DNA from: Bacteroidales bacterium
GTDB lineage: Bacteria; Bacteroidota; Bacteroidia; Bacteroidales; WCHB1-69
Assembly: GCA_024682995.1 (NCBI GenBank)
Contig: JAIKYR010000167.1
Span: 1 to 33,972, forward strand
DNA: 33,972 nucleotides
Direction: 5' to 3'
Position numbers and translations under genes: made by a program. Positions within the stretch are counted from its first letter, which is position 1, and every line of letters starts with the position of its first letter. Shown piece by piece: positions 1-8,840 of the stretch. The notes beneath the pieces are model-generated. The model worked only from the letters and a program-made list of their open reading frames with translations. It was not told the DNA's origin and made no database searches.

Positions 1-156
1 ACGGAATACAACGGCATACCGTTCCGGTGTTACAGCATGGCACTTTCACGCTGGGTGTCGGAGTGCCTTCCAGAGAAGTTTCACGTCAAGGGGAGTTTCG
101 ACAACGCCCGTTTCCTGCTGCAGATAGCGGACTATCTCTGGAAGCGGGAGGATTAG
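1..156 (+). CDS. C-terminal fragment of an unidentified protein (5' end outside the window)
   Basis: Frame 1 is open from base 1 to TAG at 154-156: TEYNGIPFRCYSMALSRWVSECLPEKFHVKGSFDNARFLLQIADYLWKRED*. The ORF track shows a different frame here because no start codon lies in the window. Confidence 0.5.
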   Translation, partial: TEYNGIPFRCYSMALSRWVSECLPEKFHVKGSFDNARFLLQIADYLWKRED

Positions 157-307
157 GGCCTGCTTTAATCCGCGAAATCTGCGGGAGAAACGTTTTACGC
201 CATTTTCTTACTGACTAACTGGGGACGGAAGTTGTACAGTGAAATTATCAGCATATCGTGGGAAAATTATCAGCAGTGACTAATTTTGCGGTCTCACGAA
301 AATGTTG

Positions 308-315
308 TAATTTTG
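308..315 (+). promoter_or_regulatory. Bacteroidetes -7 box TAATTTTG upstream of the flavodoxin-like gene
   Basis: TAATTTTG matches TAnnTTTG and sits 37 bp before ATG 352. It favours the start at 352 over 319. Confidence 0.5.
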
Positions 316-351
316 TAGTTGTATAATGGATGGCAAAGTCTAAAAAAAATT

Positions 352-1062
352 ATGGAAAAGAAAGTTAAAGCAATGTTTGTGAATGGCAGTCCGCGGAAAA
401 ACTGGAACACTGCCAAAATGTTAGAGAGTGCCATGAAGGGTGCCGCAGAGGCTGGCGCGGAGTGCGAGCTGGTGAACCTCTACAGCATCGACTTTCACGG
501 CTGCAAGAGCTGCTTCGCCTGCAAAATCAAAAACTCCAAGACGAACGGGATTTGTGCGCTGAAAGACGACCTGCGACCAGTGCTGGAACGCGCCCGCCAA
601 GCCGACGTGGTGGTGCTCGGCTCGCCGGTCTATTACAGTTTCCCCACCGGGGACATCCGGTCATTTATGGAGCGGTGGCTGTTCCCCGTCGGCACCTATC
701 TCTACGAAAAGCCCGAGGGCGAGAGCAACGGTCACAGCGGCCGTCATATAACCCTGCGCGACAAAGTGATACCCACGGCAATGATCTTCACGATGAACTG
801 TCCGGAAGACTATATGCGCGAGATCGGATACCCTGCCATTTTGGAGGAAAACGCCAAGGTGATGGCGGATGTGATGGGTTATAGCGAGACGCTTTACGTC
901 TGCAACACCTACCAGTTCAACGACTACTCACGCTACGACTTCAACCTCTTCAGCGAGGAGGACAAACGCCGTTACCGCGACGAACACTTCGCCACCGACT
1001 TGCAACACGCATACGAATTGGGTCAGCGTTTGGTTGCCATGGCGCAAAAGGAGAAGGAGTAA
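352..1062 (+). CDS. NADPH-dependent FMN reductase / flavodoxin-like NAD(P)H oxidoreductase
   Basis: MFVNGSPRKNWNTAKML (FMN-binding loop), CKSCFACK, VVLGSPVYY. The ORF track starts at 319, but 352 fits the promoter better. Confidence 0.85.
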   Translation: MEKKVKAMFVNGSPRKNWNTAKMLESAMKGAAEAGAECELVNLYSIDFHGCKSCFACKIKNSKTNGICALKDDLRPVLERARQADVVVLGSPVYYSFPTGDIRSFMERWLFPVGTYLYEKPEGESNGHSGRHITLRDKVIPTAMIFTMNCPEDYMREIGYPAILEENAKVMADVMGYSETLYVCNTYQFNDYSRYDFNLFSEEDKRRYRDEHFATDLQHAYELGQRLVAMAQKEKE

Positions 1063-1249
1063 GCCATCGGATACCCATAGCCGTGCCGATTGTGAGTACA
1101 GTAGATTTGCCAACGACCGATTGGCAACAAATACGGAAATCGTTTCGCCGATAGACCTGACAGATTGCCGACCTCTGCATCAGACTGCAAAGAATAATGT
1201 TTGTTTGCTGAGAATGTATATCTTTGCAAGCTCAAAACACATGTCAATT

Positions 1250-2503
1250 ATGAAAAGGCTACTTATTATATTGCTCGCATTGGCCTTTGTGCAACTCAAC
1301 GCACAAGACCTAACCTATTACAAACAGATTGTCAAGGAGTTAAGCTCCGCCAAATACCAAGGGCGCGGCTATGCCTACGATGGGGCCAACAAGGCCGGAC
1401 TCTATCTCTGGAAAGAGTTTTCCAACGCAGGAGTTGATGAGATAATACTCCAATCATTCAGTCTGGACATTAACACCTTCCCCAAAAAGATGCAGATGTC
1501 GGTGGACGGGCGCAAGCTCACCCCGGGCGTGGACTTCTCAATGCGCGAGTACTCGCCTGGCGTACACGGCACCTTCAAGCTCTATTATGTTGACACAAAC
1601 AACTTCGATGCGGAGAAGATGTTCGCCGATCTGGCTAAACCCGAATATAAGGACTGCTTCGTGGTCTGCGACTTCTGGTTTTCCTATCGTCACCACAAAG
1701 ACTTCCAGCAGTTGTGGGGAGCTTCCGGCTGTACCAACGCGGGGATGATCCAGACATGGAATCCACTGCTGAAGTTCTACAAGGCTTATGGCGAAAAGGT
1801 GACGGGCAAACCCGTCATCTGGGCCACCTCCGACTTCCCTAAAGATGCCAAGAGCATCACCGTCCACATTGACAACAAGTTTTTAGATGACTACAAATGC
1901 TTCAATGTCATCGCCAAGGTGGAGGGCCGACGCCACGACAGCTGCTATGTCTTCACGGCCCACTACGACCATTTGGGCAACCTTGGCAAAAAAGTCTATT
2001 ATGCCGGAGCCAACGACAATGCATCGGGCACCGCCGCCATTGTCACGCTGGCCGCCTACTATGCCAAAACCCGTCCCGCATACGACATGTACTTCATCGC
2101 CTTCTCGGGCGAGGATGCCAACCTGCGTGGCTCGGAGTGGTACACAGAGCACCCCATCGTGCCATTGGCACAAATTAAATACTTGTTCAACATCGATATG
2201 ATCGGCGACAACAATCCGGTACAGTACTGTGAGGTCAGCGACGAGGGAATGCGCGGTTACGCACTGTTTGAGCGTCTCAACAGCGAAAAGCACTACTTTA
2301 AGGCATTGAACCGCGGAGAGCTGGCAGGCAATAGCGACCACTACCCTTTCGCCCTGCGACACGTACCTTGCATCTTCTTCGAGAACGAAGAGGGCGATGC
2401 ATTCAAATACTACCACACTCCCTACGACACCTACGAGAACGCTCGTTTCGACTCCTACGAGCCGATTTTCAAGATGGTACGGGATTTTGTAGAGAAATAT
2501 TAA
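1250..2503 (+). CDS. Secreted M28-family zinc peptidase
   Basis: Signal peptide MKRLLIILLALAFVQLNAQ, then VFTAHYDHLG, GANDNASGTAAIVTLA, FSGEDANLRGSEWY, NIDMIGD, GNSDHYPF. ATG at 1241 is also possible. Confidence 0.9.
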   Translation: MKRLLIILLALAFVQLNAQDLTYYKQIVKELSSAKYQGRGYAYDGANKAGLYLWKEFSNAGVDEIILQSFSLDINTFPKKMQMSVDGRKLTPGVDFSMREYSPGVHGTFKLYYVDTNNFDAEKMFADLAKPEYKDCFVVCDFWFSYRHHKDFQQLWGASGCTNAGMIQTWNPLLKFYKAYGEKVTGKPVIWATSDFPKDAKSITVHIDNKFLDDYKCFNVIAKVEGRRHDSCYVFTAHYDHLGNLGKKVYYAGANDNASGTAAIVTLAAYYAKTRPAYDMYFIAFSGEDANLRGSEWYTEHPIVPLAQIKYLFNIDMIGDNNPVQYCEVSDEGMRGYALFERLNSEKHYFKALNRGELAGNSDHYPFALRHVPCIFFENEEGDAFKYYHTPYDTYENARFDSYEPIFKMVRDFVEKY

Positions 2504-2575
2504 ACACACATACTTTTTTGATGACCGCCCGTATCTATTGCAAAAATCCGATTCCAACAAAACTCAATACAACTC

Positions 2576-5500
2576 ATGAACAGACTGATTGAAGGGAACA
2601 ACAAGAAACTGCTCGGCACCGTATGCGGTATTGGCGCCGCCGTATGTTATGGCACCAATCCCATAGGTGCGCGACTGTATGATGAGGGAATGGCACCAAG
2701 CACCGTTCTCTTCTGGCGGTTTGGCTTGGCGTGGCTCATCATCGCCGTGGTGATGCTGTTGCGCAAGGAAAAACTCAAGGTCAGCAAGTCTGAATTCGCC
2801 ACCTTAAGTATGCTGGGACTACTTTTTCTGGCATCTTCGTTTACCCTCTATGCCAGTTTCCAGCTGATGGACGTAGGCATAGCCTCCACCCTACTCTTCG
2901 TCTATCCAGTGCTCACTGCCACCATCATGGCCATTTTCTTCAGAGAAAGGCTCACCTGGTCCACCGTCATTGCCATCGCACTCTCCTTCTTCGGCGTACT
3001 GTTGTTGTATTGGACCCCCGATGGTGGAAATCTATCGGCTGTCGGGGTGGTGCTAGTGTTGATCTCAGCCCTCACCTACGCCTTGTACATCATTGTCATG
3101 AACCGTTCCCATCTGGCCATGTCATCCTTCAAAATCAATTTCTACGTACTCATATACTGCACCTTAGGCAATATGCTTATGTCATTATGCACGGGACAAG
3201 GCATTCAACTGCCAGCCACTGCCATGAGCTGGTTCTACGTGGGATGGCTGGCCGTTGTTCCGGCTATTCTGGCTTTGGTGATGATGGTCTATGCGGCCAA
3301 ATACATCGGCTCCACGCCCACCGCCATCATGGGGGCTTTGGAACCATTAACTGCCGTTCTGATTGGCATCTTTCTGTTCGGGGAAATCTTCACCCTCCGT
3401 CTGGCATTCGGCATCATACTGATATTCAGCGCTGTAATTATAATCGCACTCTACAGCAACCGCAAAACAGAAAAGCATCCGGCAACATTCGCCATCCTAC
3501 CCTTTTTTTTATGCTTTTTGTCTGGGAGCAGCCTTTCAGCCCAATCCAACCGCCACATCCTGTCCAACGAGAACTACCGGCAGCTGGTGTATCACGACTA
3601 TGATATGCGCATGCAAGAGGTGCCGGGCGGCTTTGGCCGATACATACAACAATATATCGGTGAGGTGGAGGATGACGAGACCGCCGACGCCCTGAAATTC
3701 CTGTACGCTTATATGCCGCAAAGCGATTTGGTGGACTACAGCACCGACTTCTTCGAACAACAGGTAAACATCGCGTTAGAGGCGCGGAAAACATTCTCCT
3801 GGGGCAGATCCGTACCCGATGACATCTTCCGCCATTTTGTTCTGGTTTATCGGGTGAACAACGAGAACCTGGACACGGCGCGAGCCTACATCTTCCATCA
3901 GTTGAAAAACAGGATCAGAAACATGAGCATGTATGAGGCCGCCTTGGAGGTGAACCACTGGTGCCACGAGCACGTGGACTACCAGCCCGCCGATGTGCGC
4001 ACCTCTGCGCCGCTGGCCACCTTGAAGACCTCACACGGACGCTGCGGCGAGGAGAGCACGCTCACCGTCACCGCGCTGCGCGCCGTAGGCATCCCCGCCC
4101 GCCAGTGCTACACCCCGCGTTGGGCGCACTGCGACGACAACCATGCCTGGGTGGAGGTATGGGTGAACGGGAAATGGTGGTTCTTGGGGGCCTGCGAGCC
4201 CGACCCCGACCTCAACATGGGGTGGTTCGCCTATCCCGCCACCCGCACGATGATGGTGCACACCAATGTTTTCGGACGCTACAACGGGCCCGAAGAGGTA
4301 AACCGGAAAAACCACTACTTCTCCTGCATCAATGTGCTGTCCAACTACGCCGACACGGTACACCTGACTGTCACCGTGGTGGACGGGAACCATCAGCCCA
4401 TCAAGGACGCTGTGGTGCGGTTCAAGTTGTACAACTATGCCGAATACTATACGTTAGCCAGCAAACGGACCAATGAGAAAGGGCAGGCCTCGCTCGTCAC
4501 CGGCAAAGGCGACCTGTTGGTCTGGGCGAGCAAGGACAACATGTACGCCTTTTCCGAAATCGACGGGCGCACCGACCACACGAGAACCTTGGTGCTGATG
4601 CCGGAGAGCCGCATTGCAGAAGGGGCTGGGCAGCGCGATGACATTGTGGACATGGACATCGTGCCGCCCGTCGGCAATTCCAACATCCGCGCAGCGGATG
4701 CGGCACGGCAGGCGCGCTGCGACCGCCGCAAGCATTACGAGGACTCCCTGCGCGAAGCCTATCGCGCCACATTTCCCAGCAAGGCGCGGGTTAAGGCAAC
4801 CCTGAAAAACGATTACTTTACGGATGACGAGCTGTACGACATCGTGCGCCGGAGCGAAGGCAACCATGCGGAAATCATGGACTTCCTCCGCAGACACAAA
4901 ACCAAAGACATACATATCCTCCTTCGCGAATACATCGCATCCCTTTCCGACAAGGACTTGCGTGACACGCGCGACCAGGTCTTGGAAGCTAATCTTATGC
5001 GTATTGAGACATCCACACCGACGGGTGTCTGGGTGTCGGATTTGGCACACAATCAAAAATTCATACCCAAAGATGTCTTCATAAAAGGGCTTTTGGCTCC
5101 CCGCATCTCCAACGAGCTGCTGAGCCCGTCCGTCGGGCTCCTGTTCAAGGACACATACCTCCAATTGGGGGCAAATCCCACCGTGGCCCAACTGCGGCAA
5201 TACACAACAGAAAACATCACCGTGGATGACGACTGCAACTACTATAACTGTCCCATCAGTCCGAACGGTGTGCTACGGGGCCGGCGTGCCGATGCGCACT
5301 CCTTGGGCATCTTCTTCGTGGCCCTCTGCCGTGCCTACAACGTGCCCGCCTACATGGACAACGCTAACGGCGAGCTTTACGCGTGGGAGAAGGGCCGCTG
5401 GCTGAATGTGAAGCTGCAAGGCGACAATACGGCAAAGGGTAACGAAAGCTATGGCACCATCGTGCTGCACAACCCCAACCACTACGCCTATTATCCGCAA

Positions 5501-6163
5501 TACACGCTGCAACGTTTCGAGGATGGGGAGTATGTCTCCTACGACTACGAGAACGACCCGCGTGTGGACAAGCCCCACATTGTGCTGAACGTGCCAGCGG
5601 GACGGTACTGTCTCTCCACCGGCAACCGATACAGCGACGGAGAGGTGCTCTCACGCTTAGAATTCTTCCACGTGGACGCTGGCCAGACCGTGGAGAAGCA
5701 GATCACCCTGCGCCCGCTCACCGCCCGCGCCCACGACTACGGGCATATCGACGTGAAACAGACACTCGTCGGGGACAAGTCCATGCAAAGCATTATGGAA
5801 GAGAGCGGCAAGGACAAGCTGATTCTTTGCATCGTGACACCCGGCACGGAGCCTGTAAATCATCTCGTAAAGGAAATGGAAGCCAAGCAGAAAGAATACG
5901 AGGCATGGAACGGACCGCTGATATTTGTAACGCAAAACGGCAACTGGAAGCATAACAAGAAACAACCGGACAACCTATCGGTTATCACGCAGGACATCCC
6001 CATGCTGAAGGATACCATCCTGAAAGGATTGGTGGAAAAGAAGCAAGGAGAGAACCCTGTATGCATCGTGGTGGACAAAAGTGGCACTATCCTACTCTAT
6101 TCCGAAGGCTACCACATCGGTCTGGGCGGTTTGTTTTTGGATGAGGTTATCAATGCGCACTGA
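2576..6163 (+). CDS. EamA/DMT transporter (N-terminal ~300 aa) fused in frame to a transglutaminase-like protein with a thioredoxin-like tail
   Basis: N-terminus is hydrophobic with ~10 TM segments and duplicated EamA features. An internal signal-peptide-like segment ATFAILPFFLCFLSGSSLSAQ follows, then a transglutaminase core (GRCGEESTLTVTALRAVGIPARQCYTPRW...DDNHAWVEVWVNGKWW...ACEPD). Confidence 0.85.
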   Translation: MNRLIEGNNKKLLGTVCGIGAAVCYGTNPIGARLYDEGMAPSTVLFWRFGLAWLIIAVVMLLRKEKLKVSKSEFATLSMLGLLFLASSFTLYASFQLMDVGIASTLLFVYPVLTATIMAIFFRERLTWSTVIAIALSFFGVLLLYWTPDGGNLSAVGVVLVLISALTYALYIIVMNRSHLAMSSFKINFYVLIYCTLGNMLMSLCTGQGIQLPATAMSWFYVGWLAVVPAILALVMMVYAAKYIGSTPTAIMGALEPLTAVLIGIFLFGEIFTLRLAFGIILIFSAVIIIALYSNRKTEKHPATFAILPFFLCFLSGSSLSAQSNRHILSNENYRQLVYHDYDMRMQEVPGGFGRYIQQYIGEVEDDETADALKFLYAYMPQSDLVDYSTDFFEQQVNIALEARKTFSWGRSVPDDIFRHFVLVYRVNNENLDTARAYIFHQLKNRIRNMSMYEAALEVNHWCHEHVDYQPADVRTSAPLATLKTSHGRCGEESTLTVTALRAVGIPARQCYTPRWAHCDDNHAWVEVWVNGKWWFLGACEPDPDLNMGWFAYPATRTMMVHTNVFGRYNGPEEVNRKNHYFSCINVLSNYADTVHLTVTVVDGNHQPIKDAVVRFKLYNYAEYYTLASKRTNEKGQASLVTGKGDLLVWASKDNMYAFSEIDGRTDHTRTLVLMPESRIAEGAGQRDDIVDMDIVPPVGNSNIRAADAARQARCDRRKHYEDSLREAYRATFPSKARVKATLKNDYFTDDELYDIVRRSEGNHAEIMDFLRRHKTKDIHILLREYIASLSDKDLRDTRDQVLEANLMRIETSTPTGVWVSDLAHNQKFIPKDVFIKGLLAPRISNELLSPSVGLLFKDTYLQLGANPTVAQLRQYTTENITVDDDCNYYNCPISPNGVLRGRRADAHSLGIFFVALCRAYNVPAYMDNANGELYAWEKGRWLNVKLQGDNTAKGNESYGTIVLHNPNHYAYYPQYTLQRFEDGEYVSYDYENDPRVDKPHIVLNVPAGRYCLSTGNRYSDGEVLSRLEFFHVDAGQTVEKQITLRPLTARAHDYGHIDVKQTLVGDKSMQSIMEESGKDKLILCIVTPGTEPVNHLVKEMEAKQKEYEAWNGPLIFVTQNGNWKHNKKQPDNLSVITQDIPMLKDTILKGLVEKKQGENPVCIVVDKSGTILLYSEGYHIGLGGLFLDEVINAH

Positions 6164-6177
6164 TGAATGGAAGCCCA

Positions 6178-6579
6178 TCACGCGCACACCGGTTCCGGAC
6201 GGAGTTTAGCGCAGCGGTCGATGATGCCATTCGCCTTTTCAAAGCCCACGTCACAGATTTTCTTGTCCTTTATGCCATCGTAGCCCATGGACAAATGCAA
6301 GGTATTGTATCCGTCCACCACAAATGCCAACAACTTCTTATCGCGCTTGCCGGCGGCCTCCTTGTACTTGCCAATGTCTGGACGGCCTTTACGTTTGTTT
6401 ATACCAAACAGCGCGTCAAGTGCAATCAAGCACCCGTTCCATAGCGTGTTACCGGCCATTTTGACGTATTTGTCGTCCGTATATCGTTTCATTTCGGGGT
6501 CATACTGGGCCTTTTTGATAACCTCCTCTGCGTTGGCCACATATCTGCGGGCCTCTTCTATCGGATCTCTCTTTTCCAT
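6178..6579 (-). CDS. DUF5618-like small helical protein (copy 2)
   Basis: 133 aa, clearly paralogous along its length to the 6706-7107 product (PIEEARRYVANAEEVIKKAQYDPEMK...). Confidence 0.8.
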   Translation of the reverse strand: MEKRDPIEEARRYVANAEEVIKKAQYDPEMKRYTDDKYVKMAGNTLWNGCLIALDALFGINKRKGRPDIGKYKEAAGKRDKKLLAFVVDGYNTLHLSMGYDGIKDKKICDVGFEKANGIIDRCAKLRPEPVCA

Positions 6580-6705
6580 AGGTTCTGTTTTTTATTATGG
6601 TTTGTCATTTCTATTGTAATCTCACGGACAAGAACAAGAGTGACGACACGCTGTCAGACCTTATTCTGCCCACTGTTCAGTTATTGCGGAGACCGCGAGC
6701 GGGAA

Positions 6706-7107
6706 TCACGCACACACCGGTTCCGGAAGAAGCATGGCGCAGCGGTCGATAATAGCATTGGCGTACTCGAAACCTTCATCACAGACTTTTTTGCTTTTTG
6801 TGCCGTCGTAGCCCATGGTAAGGTGTAAGAGGTTATAGCCGATATTCACGAAATTAAGCAACTTCTTGTCCCGTTTGGCGACAGCCTCCTTATACTTGTC
6901 TATCGATGGGCGGCCCTTACCCTTGCGAACATGCAATACTGCGTCAAGAGCGAGCAGACATCCCTTCCATAGTATGTCGCCCGCCGTCCTGATGTATTTG
7001 CTGTCGGTGTAACTTTTCATTTCCGGGTCATACTGTGCCTTCTTGATAACCTCCTCCGCATTGGCCACATACCAGCGGGCCTCTTTAATAGGATCGTCAA
7101 TCTCCAT
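6706..7107 (-). CDS. DUF5618-like small helical protein (copy 1)
   Basis: 133 aa paralog of 6178-6579. Preceded by a CAAAGATA (minus-strand TATCTTTG) promoter element at 7151-7158. Confidence 0.8.
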   Translation of the reverse strand: MEIDDPIKEARWYVANAEEVIKKAQYDPEMKSYTDSKYIRTAGDILWKGCLLALDAVLHVRKGKGRPSIDKYKEAVAKRDKKLLNFVNIGYNLLHLTMGYDGTKSKKVCDEGFEYANAIIDRCAMLLPEPVCA

Positions 7108-7150
7108 AGGTTCTGTTTTTTATGATGGTTTGTTGTTTCTATTCAGCCCG

Positions 7151-7158
7151 CAAAGATA
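7151..7158 (-). promoter_or_regulatory. Bacteroidetes -7 box (TATCTTTG on minus strand)
   Basis: Exact TAnnTTTG match about 45 bp upstream of the DUF5618-like copy 1. Confidence 0.6.
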
Positions 7159-7349
7159 AAACATAAAAATTATTTCACCAATAGCCAACAAAAATTTTTC
7201 AGCATTGAGAACAAACAAGTTACAAAACACAAATTCAAAATTAGGAATTATTTGTTAATTTTGAATTTTCATTTCGCAAAAAAACAATCATAAATCAGAA
7301 ATAAATTGCGTTTTTCTCACAGACCCGACACCAAGCTCACCACTTTGGG

Positions 7350-7874
7350 CTATTCCCCTTTCTCCCGATGGACGGTGTGGCGGAATTTGAGCATGGCCAG
7401 GTTCAGTTCAAGCGTGGTGTCGCTGCTCTGCTTCGGCAGCACGTCCGACATCAGGTCCTCCACCAGTTGGCCACTGCGGTGAAGCAGCCTCCTCTGCGCG
7501 TCCCTATCGTCTTGTTGCTGGGGAATCTCCACCATCACCCGCGACAGTTCCTTCAATTTGGCGTAGGCCTCCACGATGGCGATGGTGGTCTGCACCGCAC
7601 GCGGACTCTTCAAAATGGTCGCTAACATGTAAAGGCCTTTTTCGGTAAAAGCCTTGGGCAATTGGCGTGTCTTTTGGAATTTTGTGGTCGAAAATTTCGA
7701 CCGCAAAAATGTAAACTCTTGATTATCAACCTCAAAAACATACCCTTCCGGAAACTTTTCCGGATTGTTGTTTACTGCTTCGTTAATTCGTTTGGTTTCC
7801 ACACCGTACAATTCGGCCACATCACAGTCCAGGATGACCTGCTGGTTTCGCAGGGTGATGATTTTCTCTTCCAC
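7350..7874 (-). CDS. ORF6N domain-containing protein (copy 1)
   Basis: EEKIITLRNQQVILDCDVAELYGVETKRINEAVNNNPEKFPEGYVF...LPKAFTEKGLYMLATILKSPRAVQ. Likely GTG start at 7872-7874; the 8075 start in the track reads through a repeat. Confidence 0.75.
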   Translation of the reverse strand: MEEKIITLRNQQVILDCDVAELYGVETKRINEAVNNNPEKFPEGYVFEVDNQEFTFLRSKFSTTKFQKTRQLPKAFTEKGLYMLATILKSPRAVQTTIAIVEAYAKLKELSRVMVEIPQQQDDRDAQRRLLHRSGQLVEDLMSDVLPKQSSDTTLELNLAMLKFRHTVHREKGE

Positions 7875-7894
7875 TTTGGGTAACAACTGATTTT

Positions 7895-7985
7895 CCCCGC
7901 AGGCCTCCGGCCTGCGCTGTTGTTCGGATGCGGCACCTGTGCTACCAACCCTTGCACCCCGCTGGGGTGCGATTCGCGTGTAAAC
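7895..7985 (+). repeat. REP-like dual-hairpin repeat, copy 1
   Basis: GCAGGCCTCCGGCCTGC palindrome, GCTGTTGT-CGGATGCG, TGCTACCAACCC, then hairpin GCACCCCGCTGGGGTGC. Confidence 0.75.
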
Positions 7986-8039
7986 GAAAAGAGAATGGGG
8001 GTTGAAAATTCTGCCCCAAGATGGCAGGTTTGCGCGAAC

Positions 8040-8135
8040 GGAAGCAGGCCGGAGGCCTGCAGGGGTTGGTAGCACGGATGGTTCCCGATCACATATTACG
8101 CACGCCGTAGGTGTGCGGGGATGGCGCAGACACCA
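8040..8135 (-). repeat. REP-like repeat, inverted copy
   Basis: GCAGGCCGGAGGCCTGCAGGGGTTGGTAGCAC is the reverse-oriented form of the 7895-7985 element. It ends in a diverged distal part. Confidence 0.65.
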
Positions 8136-8157
8136 ACACCAAACACACCACTTTGGC

Positions 8158-8690
8158 CTATTCCCCTTTCTCCCGATGGACAGTATGGCGGAATTTGAGC
8201 ATGGCGAGGTTCAGCTCCAGCGTGGTGTCGCTGCTCTGCTTCGGCAGCACATCCGACATCAGGTCCTCCACCAGTTGGCCGCTGCGGTGAAGCAGCCTCC
8301 TCTGCGCGTCCCTATCGTCTTGTTGCTGGGGAATCTCCACCATCACCCGCGACAGTTCCTTCAATTTGGCATAGGCCTCCACGATGGCAATGGTGGTCTG
8401 CACCGCACGCGGACTCTTCAAAATGGTCGCTAACATGTAAAGCCCTTTTTCGGTGAAGGCTTTGGGGAATACGGTAGAGTGCTTTTGTCTTTCGAACCGG
8501 TGGAAATTTTCCACCAGTTCTGCTTTTTCTTGATTATCAAGCATTAGCACATACCCTTCCGGAAACTTTTCCGGATTGTTGCTTACAGCTTCGTTAATTC
8601 GTTTGGTTTCCACACCGTACAGTTCGGCCACATCACAATCCAGAATGACCTGCTGGTTGCGCAGGGTGATGATTTTTTCGAAGATTCCAC
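8158..8690 (-). pseudogene. ORF6N domain-containing protein (copy 2), frameshifted near its N-terminus or without a canonical start
   Basis: Homologous frame ...EKIITLRNQQVILDCDVAELYGVETKRINEAVSNN. The apparent GTG start at 8688-8690 is out of frame across an A6 run (T6 on plus, 8673-8678). Confidence 0.6.
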
Positions 8691-8747
8691 CGCAAAACGC
8701 GTATCGTTATCCGTACAGCATTCCGCAAACGCGCCAACGATGTGATT

Positions 8748-8840
8748 CCCCCGCAGGCCTCCGGCCTGCGCTGTTGTGCGGATGCGTCATCTGCGCTACC
8801 AACCCCGGCACCCCTCTGGGGTGCGGCTACGCACTATTGC
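8748..8840 (+). repeat. REP-like dual-hairpin repeat, copy 3
   Basis: GCAGGCCTCCGGCCTGCGCTGTTGTGCGGATGCGTCATCTGCGCTACCAACCCCGGCACCCCTCTGGGGTGC, same layout as copy 1. Confidence 0.75.

Noticed and set aside
462-884. 140-aa ORF within the flavodoxin-like gene, and similar shadow ORFs inside the transglutaminase, hutH and gcvT genes
   Set aside because: Out-of-frame shadows of GC-rich coding sequence with no RBS or family resemblance.
6178-7107. DUF5618-like proteins as DGR accessory protein Avd
   Set aside because: Size and helical character are similar, but sequence does not resemble Avd and no RT or template repeat is nearby.
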